A program made the position numbers and the translations under genes. Below, in pieces: positions 42,979 to 56,229 of a DNA stretch of 64,000 nt. The stretch spans positions 25,600,852 to 25,664,851 of the forward strand of contig OY743171.1 in assembly GCA_963555705.1 (NCBI GenBank), in the 5' to 3' direction. Below the pieces are notes generated by a model. That model was not told the origin of the DNA. It searched no databases and saw only the letters and a list, made by a program, of their open reading frames with translations. This DNA is from Ligustrum vulgare (Eukaryota; Streptophyta; Magnoliopsida; Lamiales; Oleaceae). How positions within the stretch are numbered: position 1 is the first letter of the stretch; the number at the start of each line of letters is the position of its first letter.

Positions 42979-43533
42979 AAAACAATTGGAAGAGTTCTTG
43001 GTTATTTAAAGAGAACTAAAAACTTTGGGCTCCAATATTCCAAATTCCCAGCTATACTTGAAGGATATACCAATGCGAATTGGATATCAAGTGCTGGTGA
43101 AAATAAATCAACCTCGGGATGGTTGTTTATACTTGGAGGAGGTGTTGTTTCTTGGAGATCAAAGAAACAAATAATGATTATGCATTCCACAATGAAATCT
43201 GAGTTTGTGGCATTAGCTGAAACTGGAAAAGAAGCAAAGTGGCTTAAAGATCTTCTTTATAAAGTACCATTAGATACGAAGAATGAGTCTTCAATATCTA
43301 TACTATGTGATAGTCAAGTTACTCTAGCAAGGGCTTATAACGAAGTCTACAATGGAAAGTTTAGGCATATGAGTCTTAGACATGATTACATAAAAAAATT
43401 AATAAAGAATGGAATAATTTCACTTACTTATGTAAGATCAAGTAAAAATTTGACTGATCCATTCACAAAACCACTTACCAAAGAGTTGGTAAGACAAACA
43501 TCGAGTAGGATGGGGCTTACGCTCCTATTATAA
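42979..43533 (+). pseudogene. Copia RNase H and 3' end of pol
   Basis: Same frame family after the stop: TSGWLFILGGGVVSWRSKKQ, STMKSEFVALAE, the catalytic-region LCDSQVTLARA and the HDYIKKLI to DPFTKPL ending. The frame 43123-43533 is open, but it is separated from RT by a stop. 3' noncoding sequence and the PPT AAGTGGGGAATT (44085-44096) follow before the LTR. Confidence 0.88.
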
Positions 43534-44095
43534 AATTCACCAATAACGGCAACCCTACTTGTCATTACGAAATGAGTAATTCATGGGGGTTGAAAGGGTA
43601 ACAAGAAGTCATTCGATAAGTGAAATTTTTCAGCACTTAGTATATAATTTAAAAGGCCTACCTAAGGAGGTAAGTGCTGGGTAACTGTTTTGGAGGGTTG
43701 AATAAAAATCTTAAAGAAATTCAGTACTTAGTATAAGTGCCTTTAAAAGTTACCAAGACACTGTAAAAATTTCTCCTGTGTGAACTTAGAAGTGGTGCCT
43801 CTTCAAGGAAAGTTGGAGTTACATTCTGAAAAGTTCATGAATTCGGATGGGCGCAAGGCCTTTAACACATCAAAGTAAATTTGTGTAGAACATATTAAGC
43901 AAGAATGTTCACGTGTGCGATGTCGTCGGTAATATCATAAGGGATAATTGGTTTAAATCTAAGGCTACCTAAGATCTTGATATTACTTTGCAATGTTAGC
44001 ACTAATATAAGGTTCAAATCGAAAGATATCTTATCTTATGCGTGGCATTGTTTATGATTCTAAGTTGAGTTTCTATATTTGAACAAGTGGGGAAT

Positions 44096-44802
44096 TGTTA
44101 TAAAAAATGTTGTTCAAATATAGATATCAAAGTATAAAGGTGAAAAAATGCAAAAATAGGATTGAAATGATGAGAAACGGTTCAAAAATTGCAAAACCGG
44201 ATCAAATAGACCAATTAGAACGAACCGTACGGACCAGGTGGACCAGACCAAATTAACAGTCCGGTTAGTAATAGAATCATGTGACCGCATGCTACTTATA
44301 AGCGCACGGTTGAAAAATTTGACCATTGGACAGAATGTTCTAGTTTTTTGCATACACCTTTTCATCAAAATTTTGCACTCTTTCATGAAGAGTTGTGTGA
44401 ACCACGAATTGGGGTGATGAAATTCTATAAATAGATATAGAATTCATGGTTTTCAAAATAAAGATTATCACTTTTACATTGTGATTATCACCCTCAAATT
44501 CTTGTTCTTCATACTTAGAATCTTTTTCATTTGCTTTTTTTGTTCCATGTTTCCAAGTTTTCAATTGTATTATTTGATACTTGGTTTAAGACTTGAAATC
44601 CGCTAAAGCAATTTGTTTGAAGACCTTTTAGTATTCTCTTTATGAGAGTGCGTAAATTTAGCTTTTAAGATAACATTCTTTGCAATTCTAGTTTTTAGTC
44701 TCTTCTTCTTATATTCTATTATTTTCTTGATTCTTTGATTTCATTTTTGCTTCTACAACAATAAAGCGGATATTTCACTTCGAGAAATGAATTTTCTCAA
44801 CA
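44096..44802 (+). repeat. 3' LTR of the host copia element
   Basis: Starts TGTTATAAAA and ends CTCAACA; partner of 7629-8341, including the TATAAATAGATATAGAATTC block near 44425. Confidence 0.8.
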
Positions 44803-46611
44803 ATTTCTCACATCAAAATCAAGTATATAATTTAATGTTCCATGTATACGGGATGCTTCTGCCAGATCATTTATTTGAAATGAACCGGAGCATTAGATCT
44901 AATTACTAAAAGTTACCTAGACAGAAGAAAGAAGGAAAGCGGCTAAACAAAACTGATAAAATATGCAGTCACAACACCATGAAAGTTTCAATACAAAGGG
45001 CCAACAAAATGGAAGCAGATTGAAGATACGAGCATTGTAATCAGTGAAAATAATCCATTGCTTAAACAAAATAAATTTCAACTTCCAAAGTGACCGGAAA
45101 GATTCATTCTTTCCCGAAACACGTGATGTAGGGATAAATCTCTCTATGTTTCCTCATGTATGAACTGGTGGTACAATCTCATTCTATTTGAACCATCTAA
45201 AAAGGAAAAAAAATGTCATTCCAATTTGTGGCAAGTAATCTGAACATCCACGAGTATCAAATTGAAAAGTGACAATGAGCACTCATTGTATTGTATAATT
45301 AGTTAATATAGTACAAGTATTTTTTTTTTTTTAATCTAATAATTCACCTCCATTTTATCCTTCTCAATATGTACCTATGTATTTATGGTTAAATATGTTA
45401 TTACTACATCTTTTTATATATGCATCACATTTTAATTGCAAGAAATGTTCATAACTTTTAATCAATATTACAATTATGTCCCCCAATTTTTTTCATCGTA
45501 TTCTTATTTTAATATTTTTATTAATTAATAAATCTCGTCTCTTCTACCGATTTCTGTCAAAAAATTTATTAAGAGGGATCAAAAAAACTTATTTACCGCT
45601 TGCACACTTAATAAGTAAAAAAAATCAAAATTTTAATTTAATACATATTCATTGTTTTAAAGCACGATAATAATAAAAAAATTGGACAAAAACCATCATG
45701 AAGGACAAAATTTGATAACTTTTGAAAATTTAATGATAAGAACTTGATGAAAAAAAAAGAACATAAATGTAATAATTTATAAAGATTATGGACCAATAAT
45801 GCAATTCAAATGTGATGTCGTTATAAAAAATTGTGGTGCAAATATAATTACCCTTTATTTATACGATCTAGTTTGTGTTCCAAACCCTATTGTATTCCCT
45901 CTTATTCTTCTTCATTTGTATTCCCTGGAAGTCTCCGTTTGGCAAATATGTTTTTAAACATGTTTTTCCTACACAATTTCCCAAATCACTTTTTAACCTT
46001 ATACATTTTCTCTTTCCATTTTTCAGACACACCTTTTAGCTAGAAGACATTAAAAAAATATGTTTTTAAACAACAAACTCTTAACTAAAATATCATTTTC
46101 AATTCACATGAGCCCTCCTTTCATAATCTTGAATTATTAAAAACACACAAAGACGACGAATATTTAACATCTAAATCAATAACAGGATAACAATTACACC
46201 AACCTTAGAAACATACCCCAATTCAACAAATTTAAACGCTATACCCAAAGATATTGCCCGACCTTCTTCATATTTATTTCCTTCAAGATATTAAGGTCGG
46301 TATATCCCGGTCACATGAAGACCAGGAGCCTGGGAGCAAACGATGTTCTACGTTTATGTGTCTCATCTTTGGGCCACCCTTTTGGGTCACGGAAAGAAGA
46401 AATATAACCCATAAGGAAACCTCCTAAAAAGAGGGAAGTCAATTCTATTGATGATAGAACTCTACTTAAAAGGTAAGTTCATAGAAAAAAGACTCCTTCT
46501 CCCATTAAACAAGGTTAATGGACTTTTCAGCCTTATAAATACAGTTCCTTTGATCACATACTATTCATTCATTATTCTTTACGTTTTTCAGTTAAATATT
46601 CTCTCTCTACT
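44803..46611. other. AT-rich noncoding DNA with one MITE
   Basis: No gene seen. A MITE of the family at 7209-7375 lies inverted at about 45936-46034 (GTTTGGCAAATATG at the left, TTTTTAACC and CATTTTTCAGACACACC at the right). Confidence 0.5.
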
Positions 46612-49365
46612 TGTAACACCCCAAGTTTAAAAGTCTAAAACCTAGGCGTGTTAACTTCCATTCACATTATATGCGGAATTAAATCATTTACACATCAAAA
46701 TATTCATTTATCTATTATAAAATTCTTACAAAATTTCGGCAGAGTCTCCTCTATAAATTGGACTTAACCAACCTGTAGAGGGACATCAAAACCATTTTAC
46801 AACATAAAACTCAACTCAAATAAAAATCCAATACTCAACATACAAACCCAATTTTACTTCAAACTCCCACATCACTACACTATTTCAAATTCAATCCCCA
46901 AACTCCTCAACACAACATTTTTCATCAATAAGCTTCAATTAAATACAGTAAGTGATAATATAACCAATATTAGAAATTCCATAACTAATTTAAAACTAAT
47001 CTCAACCAAACAATTATCAAAATAATGAATTAAGGAATAAATTCAAATGATAACTTTAATAAATTTAACTTTATTTAATAATGTCGACAGCGGGTACTGT
47101 CTGAGTCAGCCGCCAAATGTTCTCCTCAGATCACCTAACTTTCATCACCTGAAATGTTGGGGAGGGATTGGGGTGAGCTAAAGCTCAGTAAGTAAACTGT
47201 ATGCATGAATGCATGCTTATGACATGAATGCTTTAAAAATTTCCATACATGTATCCCCTTTTTCTTTACTTTCCAGAACATTCAAACTTTTCAAACTTCC
47301 ACTTAACATTTCAAAACTTTCACTTGACATTTCAAAACTTTCACTTCATTTCCATCGTGAGCTCACTTGATGTAACTTCTAGTCAATCAGAATACAGTGG
47401 ACAATTACTTATTTGGAACCAGATTAACATGCGCATTTCCACCGCAAAGCGGTTTAACATTCACTTTCCCACCGCAAAGCGGTTTAACATTCACTTTTCC
47501 ACCGCAAAGCGGTTTAACAGTCCACCGTAAACGGTTGAACATTCCGTCGCAAAGCGACTTAATTCGGGTACGCCGGTCCCCCGCGCCCCATTTCCCACTC
47601 GCAACTTTCATGAACTAGAAATACACCCATTCTTTCTTTAAAAACTTGGGATACATAACTTTTGAACAAACTTGCACCTTGACACATTTCTTTCATTTAA
47701 AAACATTTCACTTCCCAATTTCGATGCCAATGCATGCTTGATGATGCAATGACATGATAATGTGCATGCTTGAACATTCTTCATAATGGCATATACTTTC
47801 ACAAAGTAGATGAAATTCATCAAAGCAAGTAAGTTACAAGACAGTCATTTACACATAACTTTCACATTTACATTCAACTTTGATGAAAATAGGGGGAAGT
47901 TTACTTACTTGACGTCCTTGGTATTTACCGTTATCTGAATTTGCAAGTGGAGGAGCCTCGACTGCCCGTGTCGTCAATGTACCAAAATCCTAGTTGTACC
48001 CATTCATTAAGTGAAATATAATTTTAGTTCAAAATCACATTTCACACTTCTAAATAAGGTTGAGACTTTCATGTGACTCACAATTCAAACCAAATGGGAT
48101 CTTAAGTCATGTCAAATACAAATCATACTTCATTCGAAATAAGAGATTAACTTAGATGCCAAAATTGAAATCTAACTAATCAAATTACATAAAGGTTCAA
48201 GCTATGGAATCTTCATCACAACTTGAATTTCACAAGGACAATTCCAATTAGCATTCTACTATTCATAAATTTGAAAATCACCATTTTTTCAAACTTTACC
48301 AACTAAACTTCAATTTTCATAAACCTCAAAAATTATAAATTTATGTATACATACTTGAAAATTTCAGAAATTTATTCACGTTTATACCAATTTCCAAATT
48401 TCTAAAATTCTCAAATTAATAACTTAAACTAACAAATTTCAATTAAACTATTTTCATATATACAATTCAAACTTTTTCCCTAGTTAACTAAGCCACAAAA
48501 TTATCCTTACATACATACATACATATATACACACACACACACATACACACACATTGTCCAACATCCCAAATTAGCACTTAAAATTCAAAAATCTAAACAA
48601 ACCCATAATCTGAAATTTCGTATGTACCACATAAATAATAGCATCTCATATCCATTTATGTGTTTGGGTGTGTGTGAATCAGTGTGTGTGAATCCGTGAG
48701 TTTGTGCGTGCGGGTGTGTGCGTTCGTGTGAGTTCGCGCGCGAGCGGTTAAGAAGATCCCGAGCAGCAGCGCTCGAGAGGGAGGGAGAAAGGGAACCTTA
48801 CCGTGCAGGGGAGTGGCGGATGCTGAGGCTGTGGTCGGTGGCTGCAGCTTCTACCGACGATGGGGCGGCTTAGCGTGAAAGGAGAGAGAGACAGAGAGGC
48901 CAAGAGAAGGAGAGAGCGGGATGGGTTCGACCGAGAGGGAGAGTGGGTGTGAGAGAGAGACTGTGAGTGAGATTTAATTAGATTAGGGTTAAGTTTTAAT
49001 CTTTTGGAATTTGCAAATCAGTCCCTCAAATCTCCTCTTTTGTTTAAGTAAGTCTATAAATTCTATTTACCCTCGATTGTCTCTAAACTCTCCCCCCAAG
49101 TTTCAAATTGGCATAATAAAATAGAAAATAACATGCTTAGGTAATAAAACAATTAATCACATAGAATTGCACGTAAATAATTAGAATAACTAATTTATAA
49201 ACTTTTAATTGGTACATTGATCGAGACGGCATCCAAGTCCTTCCACTGCAAAATAATTCAAATTATCGACATTAAAAATATCATTAAATTTAAAATTTAT
49301 AATAACATTAACATAATTATTACGTGAAATCAAGAACGCACGTAAAACGAAAAACTGGTATTACA
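46612..49365 (-). repeat. Solo LTR, Ty3-like, minus orientation
   Basis: 2,754 bp. On the plus strand it begins TGTAACACCCC and ends GGTATTACA; it is flanked by a perfect duplication CTACT (46607-46611 and 49366-49370). Read on the minus strand it starts TGTAATACC, has a CT-rich leader (about 48970 down to 48780) and ends GGGGTGTTACA, so the element pointed leftward. No internal domain remains. Confidence 0.88.
47430..47560. repeat. Short tandem repeats in the solo LTR
   Basis: Three near-perfect units of about 31 bp with CCACCGCAAAGCGGTTTAAC plus two decayed ones; each holds the CCGCAAAGCGG inverted repeat. Confidence 0.85.
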
Positions 49366-49370
49366 CTACT

Positions 49371-50879
49371 TTTCTCCAGAATACTAAATTTCACACCGGA
49401 GGGGCGACGGGGAAAATCCTCCTCGCCTTTTTTGTAGGTCATCCAAGACGAATTCATTAATTTTTTTCAGCAATCAAGTATCATCAGATCCTGTCACGTC
49501 AAGGTTAGGATTTTTTACAGCATCACATATGTTAGTTTAAATGTAAGATTATTGTCAATGGTTCGCCATTCCTGTTCACCTTCGCAACTACGACTCTAGA
49601 ATTTTATTTTTTATTTATTTATTTTCCCCCCTTTCAAAGAGTGCCAAATAAAATATATTGTTAAGTTCCAGATCCACCTCATCTAGTTCGTGCCAATGAC
49701 GCAGGAGAATTGGATCTCAAGGTTGCAAACCATAAAACTCAGTATTATCACAGATTTGAGCTTCAAAATTCGTTCGTTGCTTTTACAGGTAGTAAAAAAA
49801 AATATTACTTCAAATAAACAATATAATTCTTATTCTGTATTTATTTCTATTAAGTAAAATGCAATTACACATTTTTTTTTTCAAAAATTCATTTTTTCAT
49901 CAGTAAACAATATTTTTGCCCACACATCTGTGCGACCTCTAAAGGATTGTTGAGATCCCAGTTCGAAGTGTGATAAATTTCATTTGTAGCTCAGAAATGT
50001 ACAGATCTACACAAGGTTTTAAAAAATATCGGCTTTTGTAAAGTTAAAACTCTTTCTAAATTTTTTCTAACTAAGTATTTGTTAGAGATTTAACATATTT
50101 TTTAAATTTTACAATCAATCGATGCACTGACTAACTACCGGCTATGCACTGGTATAATTTTTTTTTTTTAAAAACATTTTTTCATGCGTGGATGGATATG
50201 AAAATAGTTGATCCATCCATCAAAGCTGTTTCTGAGAAAACATGAAGAAAGACTACATCAAGAAAAAATAACGAATTCAAAAAATATATATATATATATC
50301 AAGGCACACACCCATATCTTTTTTTTCTTTTTCGCATAGACTATTTTTTTCAACGAACAAACATGATTTTTTTTTTCAAACAATCAATGGAGGCAGAGAT
50401 TAAATAATGGGTATATGAGCCTAACATTCTTTGTTAAATGTTTTTTTATGCAAGGACGGGTTTGAAGAGAGTTTGTCCGTCTAACAAAGGTTTTTCTGGA
50501 AAAACACAAAGAATGTGCACCTCCAACAAAATAACTAAGTGAAGAATAAATCACGGTAAACCTTTGTTATTATTTTCTTTTTTCCGTATATATACTGTGT
50601 TTTTATACGAACAATAATTTATATTCCATTTAATTTTTTATTTCCATTTCGTTATGAACATTTTAAAAACTGAATAGCCGTGATAATTACCTATTTAAAG
50701 TTAAAGATAATTAAATTATGAATTAGTAAAATCTATTTTATTTAATTAAAATGTTAAGTGCTAAAAAAATGAATAAAGATTTCTTAATGTTTACACTATT
50801 GAAGAGGAGAAAGCTATAATTTAATTAACTTCAAAAATATCTATGAATTTTGAATTCGATAGAAAACATACCTTCCTAC
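49371..50879. other. AT-rich noncoding DNA
   Basis: No gene seen. Contains an (AT)n run at about 50285-50299 and a diverged internal repeat of about 250 bp (the TTTTTCATGCGTGGATGG region near 50177 and TTTTTTATGCAAGGACGG near 50440). Confidence 0.45.
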
Positions 50880-51600
50880 GAGCAGTCTGAAAAATTGTTG
50901 TCTTCATCTACACATAAAATTTAAAGGTTAAAAAGATTATATATAAATTTTGAAGTAGTATTACAGATATAATTTAGACATTTAAAATACAATTACCATC
51001 AGTGTTGAGATTCACAACTTCACTTTCAAAAGTTCCACCATCGGGAAGCACGTCTAAATTGTCTGAAAAGAATATAGAACTTGCAATTAAAATTAATTAT
51101 TATGATTTACAGACATTTCATTATTTGAATTTTTTCATAATATGAAACCAAATGAATATGTTAGTAAATTGGATGACTTACTCATTTTATTTACTTCATG
51201 TAAATCTGGAACAACCTGTTCAAGGCTCTGCGCAAAGGCATTTGAAGAACTTGAGTTCTCACAAGATAAAACTTGTCTACTAGTTATCTTGAATTTCCCC
51301 AATCTCAATACATTTCTATTTGTAAGTGGTCCATTCCATGCTTGTCGATTAAAATCATTTAAATGTCGTATTGGAGTTGTACATCTAACCTCCAAATCTA
51401 TGTACAAAGAAATAAATACATAAGAAATTTGATGTATTCAACTGTAAACTATACCAATGTCAAAAAATAAGAATTAAAAAATATATAAATATATATTAAA
51501 AATAATCATTTGTAATATCACTCAATGGCATAGTAGACATGATATTTCTAGTTCTCTTGCCATCGTCGTTATGTCTAGCAGATTTACCACCTAAAATGTC
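50880..51600 (-). pseudogene. Helitron N-terminal exon fragments
   Basis: On the minus strand, from right to left: a frame with GGKSARHNDDGKRTRN and MPLSDITN (about 51590-51510), then DLEVRCTTPIRHLNDFNRQA with LTNRNVL (51400-51150), then DNLDVLPDGGTFESEVVN (51065-51000) and DEDNNFSDCS (50912-50880). Blocks are separated by AT-rich, intron-like sequence. LSDITN-type words are common at the N terminus of plant Helitron helicase or replication proteins. Assignment is tentative; a host gene fragment captured by a Helitron is the alternative. Confidence 0.4.
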
Positions 51601-51824
51601 TACGAATTAGAAGTAGTTTTTGTAGAATAAATAGAATGTACACATATATATCTAGAAAACAATAATGAAATATTTATTTTGAAATTTATTTGCTGCAAAA
51701 AGTTTTTATTTCTATGAAGAAAAAATGTATCGGCTCTATGAAGGAAGAACAAGTAAATATTTTTTCAATAGAAATTGAACAGGATAAATTGTGACTGGAT
51801 ATTCAACTCTTAATCCTATAAACT

Positions 51825-52508
51825 TAGGAATGGCAACGGGGCGGGTACGTGGCGGGGATGCCTTTCCCCTTCCCCGTCCCCGCCCCGTTAGTGATTTACC
51901 ATCCCCATTTTATCGGGGATGGGGCGGTTCGGGGATCGGGACGGGGCGGGGATAGAAAAATCCCCGTTTACATCCCCATTTGTTTTTTTTAAGTTTTAAA
52001 ATAATTTTATGCAGACAATATAAGAAAACATGCAGCGGATAGCCCTAACATTTTCTAAATCCAATAATCTTTACACATTATTTGGACATTCGTCTAATAT
52101 ATATATATATTTGTTTGTGTCGTTATTTTATATTTGATTAGATAAGAAAATACAACTCGATAAGGTTAATAACTAATAATCAGTAACTTTTTCAAAATAA
52201 GTATTTAAAGTTTATAACTTGATAAGTAATAAATTTTTGGTACAAGAAATTTGACATCATAGGACTTTTGTACAGATAATATAGGACTTTTTTTTTTTAC
52301 TTTTTAAATTTTAACGGAACTTGTTAATTGGGGATGAGGATCGGGGACGGGGCGGGGATGGGGACAAGACGGTCATCCCCGTCCCCGCCCCATCCCCGGT
52401 TCGGGGATGCCTTTTCATCCCCATCTCCGTTTTTGTCGGGGATTCCCCGCCCTGTTCGGTGCGGGTCCCCGTCGATTTCGGGTATTCCCCGCCCCGTTGC
52501 CATCCCTA
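51825..52508. mobile_element. hAT-type nonautonomous transposon
   Basis: 684 bp with terminal inverted repeats TAGGRATGGCAACGGGGCGG, GC-rich subterminal GGGGATGGGG words, an AT-rich core, and a perfect 8-bp duplication TATAAACT (51817-51824 and 52509-52516). No transposase. The small frames at 52321-52521 are simply the GC-rich subterminal repeat. Confidence 0.92.
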
Positions 52509-52626
52509 TATAAACTACTGAAATAAGTTTCGAGCTATAACTTGAGTATAGAGGAAAAAAATACTAATTTTAAAAATCTACTTCGAACCAATCATTCCTT
52601 ATACTACACACAGTTTCCTTGTAACT

Positions 52627-54660
52627 GTCACCATTTACACACATAATTTCCCGCCCATTTTTACCTGTCATTTTAGAAAATTTCTTATTTTTATCAATTT
52701 ATGTTAATACATTAATTAGGAAAGTTCAATTAATGCAGATAATAAATGATTTATGGATTTTTGAAAAAAAAAAAAAAAACATCTATAAAAAGTCAAATTA
52801 TAATTTTTTTATTTTGATAATTATTGCATTATTTTGAAGTAGAAAAATAAGCAATATGGATGTGAAATCTAAGATCTCAACGAGAAATTTAATACAAACT
52901 AATAAATAAGAGCAAATTCTAAACATATCATTTGTAAAATCGTTTAAATGCAAAATGTAAAAGTTTTACTTATACTTTTTACTTTTTTCTAACATTTAAT
53001 CTTTTTAATTTATCTCATTTAATCTATACATATATAATAATAGGATAAACGTCACCATTTTATATGCATAGTTTCTCGCCCATTTCCACCTGCAATTTTA
53101 GGAATTTTTTTATCAATTTATTTTAATACATAAATTAGAAAAGTTTAATTAATGCATGTAATAAATGATTTATGGATTTGTGAAAAATCATAGTATATTC
53201 ATACTATATATAAAAGTAAGACACTTCTCAAAAACAATTCTTGACCATTTTTCCCGCCCATTTTTTTCTATAAATTGTAAGTTCTCATAAAATTAAACAT
53301 CTTTATTTGTGCTAAATGTGAATGCAACGTGATTAACGTGAATGCAAAATAAATGTATACCAAATGTGAATGGAAAATCTGGATAAATGTGAACACGTTT
53401 ATTGTGTTTTATACACACACACACATGTAAGTACTAATATTATGGTAAATACTAAACAATGGTTGATATTTTTTAATCAATTTTAATTTTATTATTATCA
53501 CTAATACTGAATGATTTCAATTAATATTTTTAGTTATCAGTATTAAAGTTATCATTTAATTATTATTTTTTATTTATTTGTTGTTCTTAATATTATAAAT
53601 TTTATGCGTAAATCATTTGTTATCTTTAATATTAAAAATCATATTTTCTGAAATATATATATTGTTGAAAAAATGTGTTATAAATAATTTATAAAAAAAG
53701 TTATTGAACGAAGACTCATATTGAATAATTAATGCTTTAATTTCTTTTTAGTTAATAATATCAATAGAATGATTAATATTTTTTAATCATTCTTAATTTT
53801 AATAAACTTTTAAAGATTATAGGGTATAAGATTTTCATTATAATTTCATAATCTCCAACTTTACTCGGTTGTCATATCATGATAATAATTGCGAGATTTT
53901 CAAATTATTATTTTTATTGCTTATTTTATTAAATAAAGTTTTATTGGTTGAATTCAAATATTTTGTTTACTTATTTTCTAATTATTGTCATTGATGTTTT
54001 GAATGAAATTGTAAAGTATGTTAAATATGATAGTCAAATGTAGAAATTATGAGAAATATATTAATACATTTGACATACATCAATATTTGTACACATAATA
54101 TTACATCAAACATGATATATCATTAAAAAAAAGCTACTAAATTTGTATTTTTAATAAAGTTAATAATAATTCATCAAAATTATTGAAATCAATAGTCATT
54201 TATTATTTAAATATATAAATTGACGTTTATTAAATAAAGTAGTTTTTAATAATTTGAATTAGTTATATTATTTTTCAAATTCTAATAATCTATACATATA
54301 TAATAGTGAGATAACCATCACTATTTTACGCACATAGTTTCCCGCCCATTTTCACCTGTCATTTTAGGAAATTTCTTATTTTTATTAATTTATTTAAATA
54401 CATGAATTAGGAAAGTTCGATTAATGCATGTAGTAAATAATTTATGGATTTGTGAAAAAAATATCTATAAAAAGTCAAACCATAGATTATTTTTTTTCCT
54501 TTTGATAATTATTGCATTATTTTGAAGTAAAAAAATATGCAATGGGTGTCAAATCCAAGATCTCAATGGGAAGTTTAGTCCAAGCTAAGAAATGAGAGCA
54601 AAATCTAAAGATATCATTCGTAAAATCGTTTTAAATACTAAATGTAAGAGTTTACTTTTT
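52627..54660. repeat. Diverged AT-rich repeat family, about three copies
   Basis: Copies at 52627-52990, 53051-53190 (truncated) and 54312-54660 share CCCGCCCATTTTCACCTG, TTAGGAAAGTTCAATTAATG and GATTTATGGATTTG. Two are preceded by TCTATACATATATAATA (53023 and 54289), which resembles a Helitron 5' end. No coding sequence in the interval. Confidence 0.65.
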
Positions 54661-55271
54661 ATAGCGCCTCGAGTTATAAATTGTACCTTGAGTCATAGCC
54701 TTCTAATCAAAAGTCCTTGAGTAATGGAAAGCTGAAAATTCAAGACAATTTATCTAGTCTATTCAAGATCTAAATCCACGCATTGATGAAAAATCAAACT
54801 CTCTTGTAGACTAGACTTTTTTATTGATTAGTATTTTTTTTTTTTTAAATACCTTATATCAACTTCCCATCAGAGAAGATGTACATATAATTTTAGAAAT
54901 AGGCTTCCAAAAGCTCATTCAGGGATTTCATTTTCTAAACTTTATGTATACAATCAAATGCGACGATAATTTGAAACAAGATGACTTATGTACCCAAGTC
55001 GTTATATCATATATATTGCTTGCTTTGGGAAGGCATCTTTCATCTTACCCCTAACAAACTTTTATTATATTCTCCAAGATTTGATCTTAGTACTCTTCTA
55101 CACACTTTTTTTAGCCGATCTTGGAAAATTGAGACATGGGAATAAAATGGATGGAATGTATAATTTGTCATGTTAAATTCTTGTGGGTCAATTTTTTCTT
55201 AATTTTTTTTTAATGCTTCATTTATATTAATCTTCTTTTCATTGGACTACAAATCTCTTCAAACATAGACT
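54661..55271. other. AT-rich DNA, no clear feature
   Basis: Short frames at 54824-55176 have no recognisable family. It may contain the 5' end of the Harbinger element, but I could not find its TIR. Confidence 0.4.
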
Positions 55272-55932
55272 ATGGGGGGTCATAGAGGTAGAACAAAGGA
55301 ACCAATGACATGGTCACATGAGAATGAGCATGCCTTCATCATAATTCTTTATGATCATGTGAAGTTAGGGCTACTGCAGACGTTCGCTTTCACGAAAGAT
55401 GAATGGGGTAGGATCAATCAAGCCATGATTGAAAAAACAAAAATCGTTTATGGCATCAATAGACTTAAGGGTAAGTGGAATCGCTTGCGGTCTGTTCATC
55501 GAATATTCTCTAACCTACTGTGACATACAAGGGTAACATGGGATCCAAATACCAATCAAGTTATTGCTGCTGAGGAAGTTTGGAAACATTTTTACACGGT
55601 AAACTTTTTTTATTTAAAAAATTTTTACACGGTAAGCTTTTTTTATTACAACTTTAAATGTTAGGAATCTACTATTTCATATGTTTTTACATGGTACACT
55701 TTTTAAAATATTTGTCCTCATGCAGATTAACAAGGAGACATATAGGCTTTTCAGGAAGGAAGGATGCAAGAATTATGAGACTCTTGGGGAAATTTTTAGC
55801 GGGACCACAACTACTGGAGGTTTAGGAAATGCTTCCACTCAACTTCCTCCAACATCGGATGAGGAAAGAGAATTGGAGGATGCTTTCTTAACTGGAGGAG
55901 TACATGTCCATATGTTGAATGATGATGCATAG
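55272..55932 (+). pseudogene. PIF/Harbinger ORF1, Myb/SANT-like protein
   Basis: Frame 55272-55523 has the SANT-like helix set (TWSHENEHAFI, DEWGRINQAM, LKGKWNRLRSVH); a stop TGA at 55521 breaks the usual continuation TWDPNTNQVIAAEEVWKHF (55535-55600). A second block, probably a second exon (55715-55932), has YRLFRKEGCKNYETLGEIF and an acidic tail. In autonomous PIF/Pong elements this DNA-binding partner works with the transposase at the next gene. Stops and a duplicated TTTTTACACGGTAA show decay. Confidence 0.75.
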
Positions 55933-56229
55933 GTGACATTGCAAAGACCCGTCGACGTGAAGAGATTGGAACAAGTGATGGACGACGACGGAAGGAAAAG
56001 GTTAGGAAGTCTGATAAGCTCGAAGCATGCATGACCCAATTTTCTTCTACAATGAGCATGAGGAGTGAAGAAAATGAACTGTGAAAGTTATATCTGGAAG
56101 AAAAGCTCGCAAAGTTATAAGAAAAATCGGGGATTCCATAAGACAGTGAAGCAACTAGTCCCGATCTTTATTCAATTGCAGCTTGTCTTGACATCCTAAA
56201 TGGTATGGACAGCGTTCCCAATGAGATGT

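Larger units (their letters stand above)
7629..44802 (+). mobile_element. Decayed Ty1/copia element split by two insertions
   Basis: LTRs at about 7629-8341 and 44096-44802 share most of their sequence, including the TATAAATAGATATAGAATTC promoter block. Gag starts at 8362, is cut at 8782 by the 14.1-kb composite element, resumes at 22911 through zinc knuckle, protease and integrase start, is cut again at 24251 by the Athila-like element, and resumes at 41350 through integrase end, RT and RNase H. The copia order (integrase before RT) is clear. No clean target duplication was seen at the outer ends. Confidence 0.88.

Noticed and set aside
48500..48770. CA/TG-rich stretch as a regulatory element
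   Set aside because: Simple-sequence DNA within a solo LTR; no specific motif supported.
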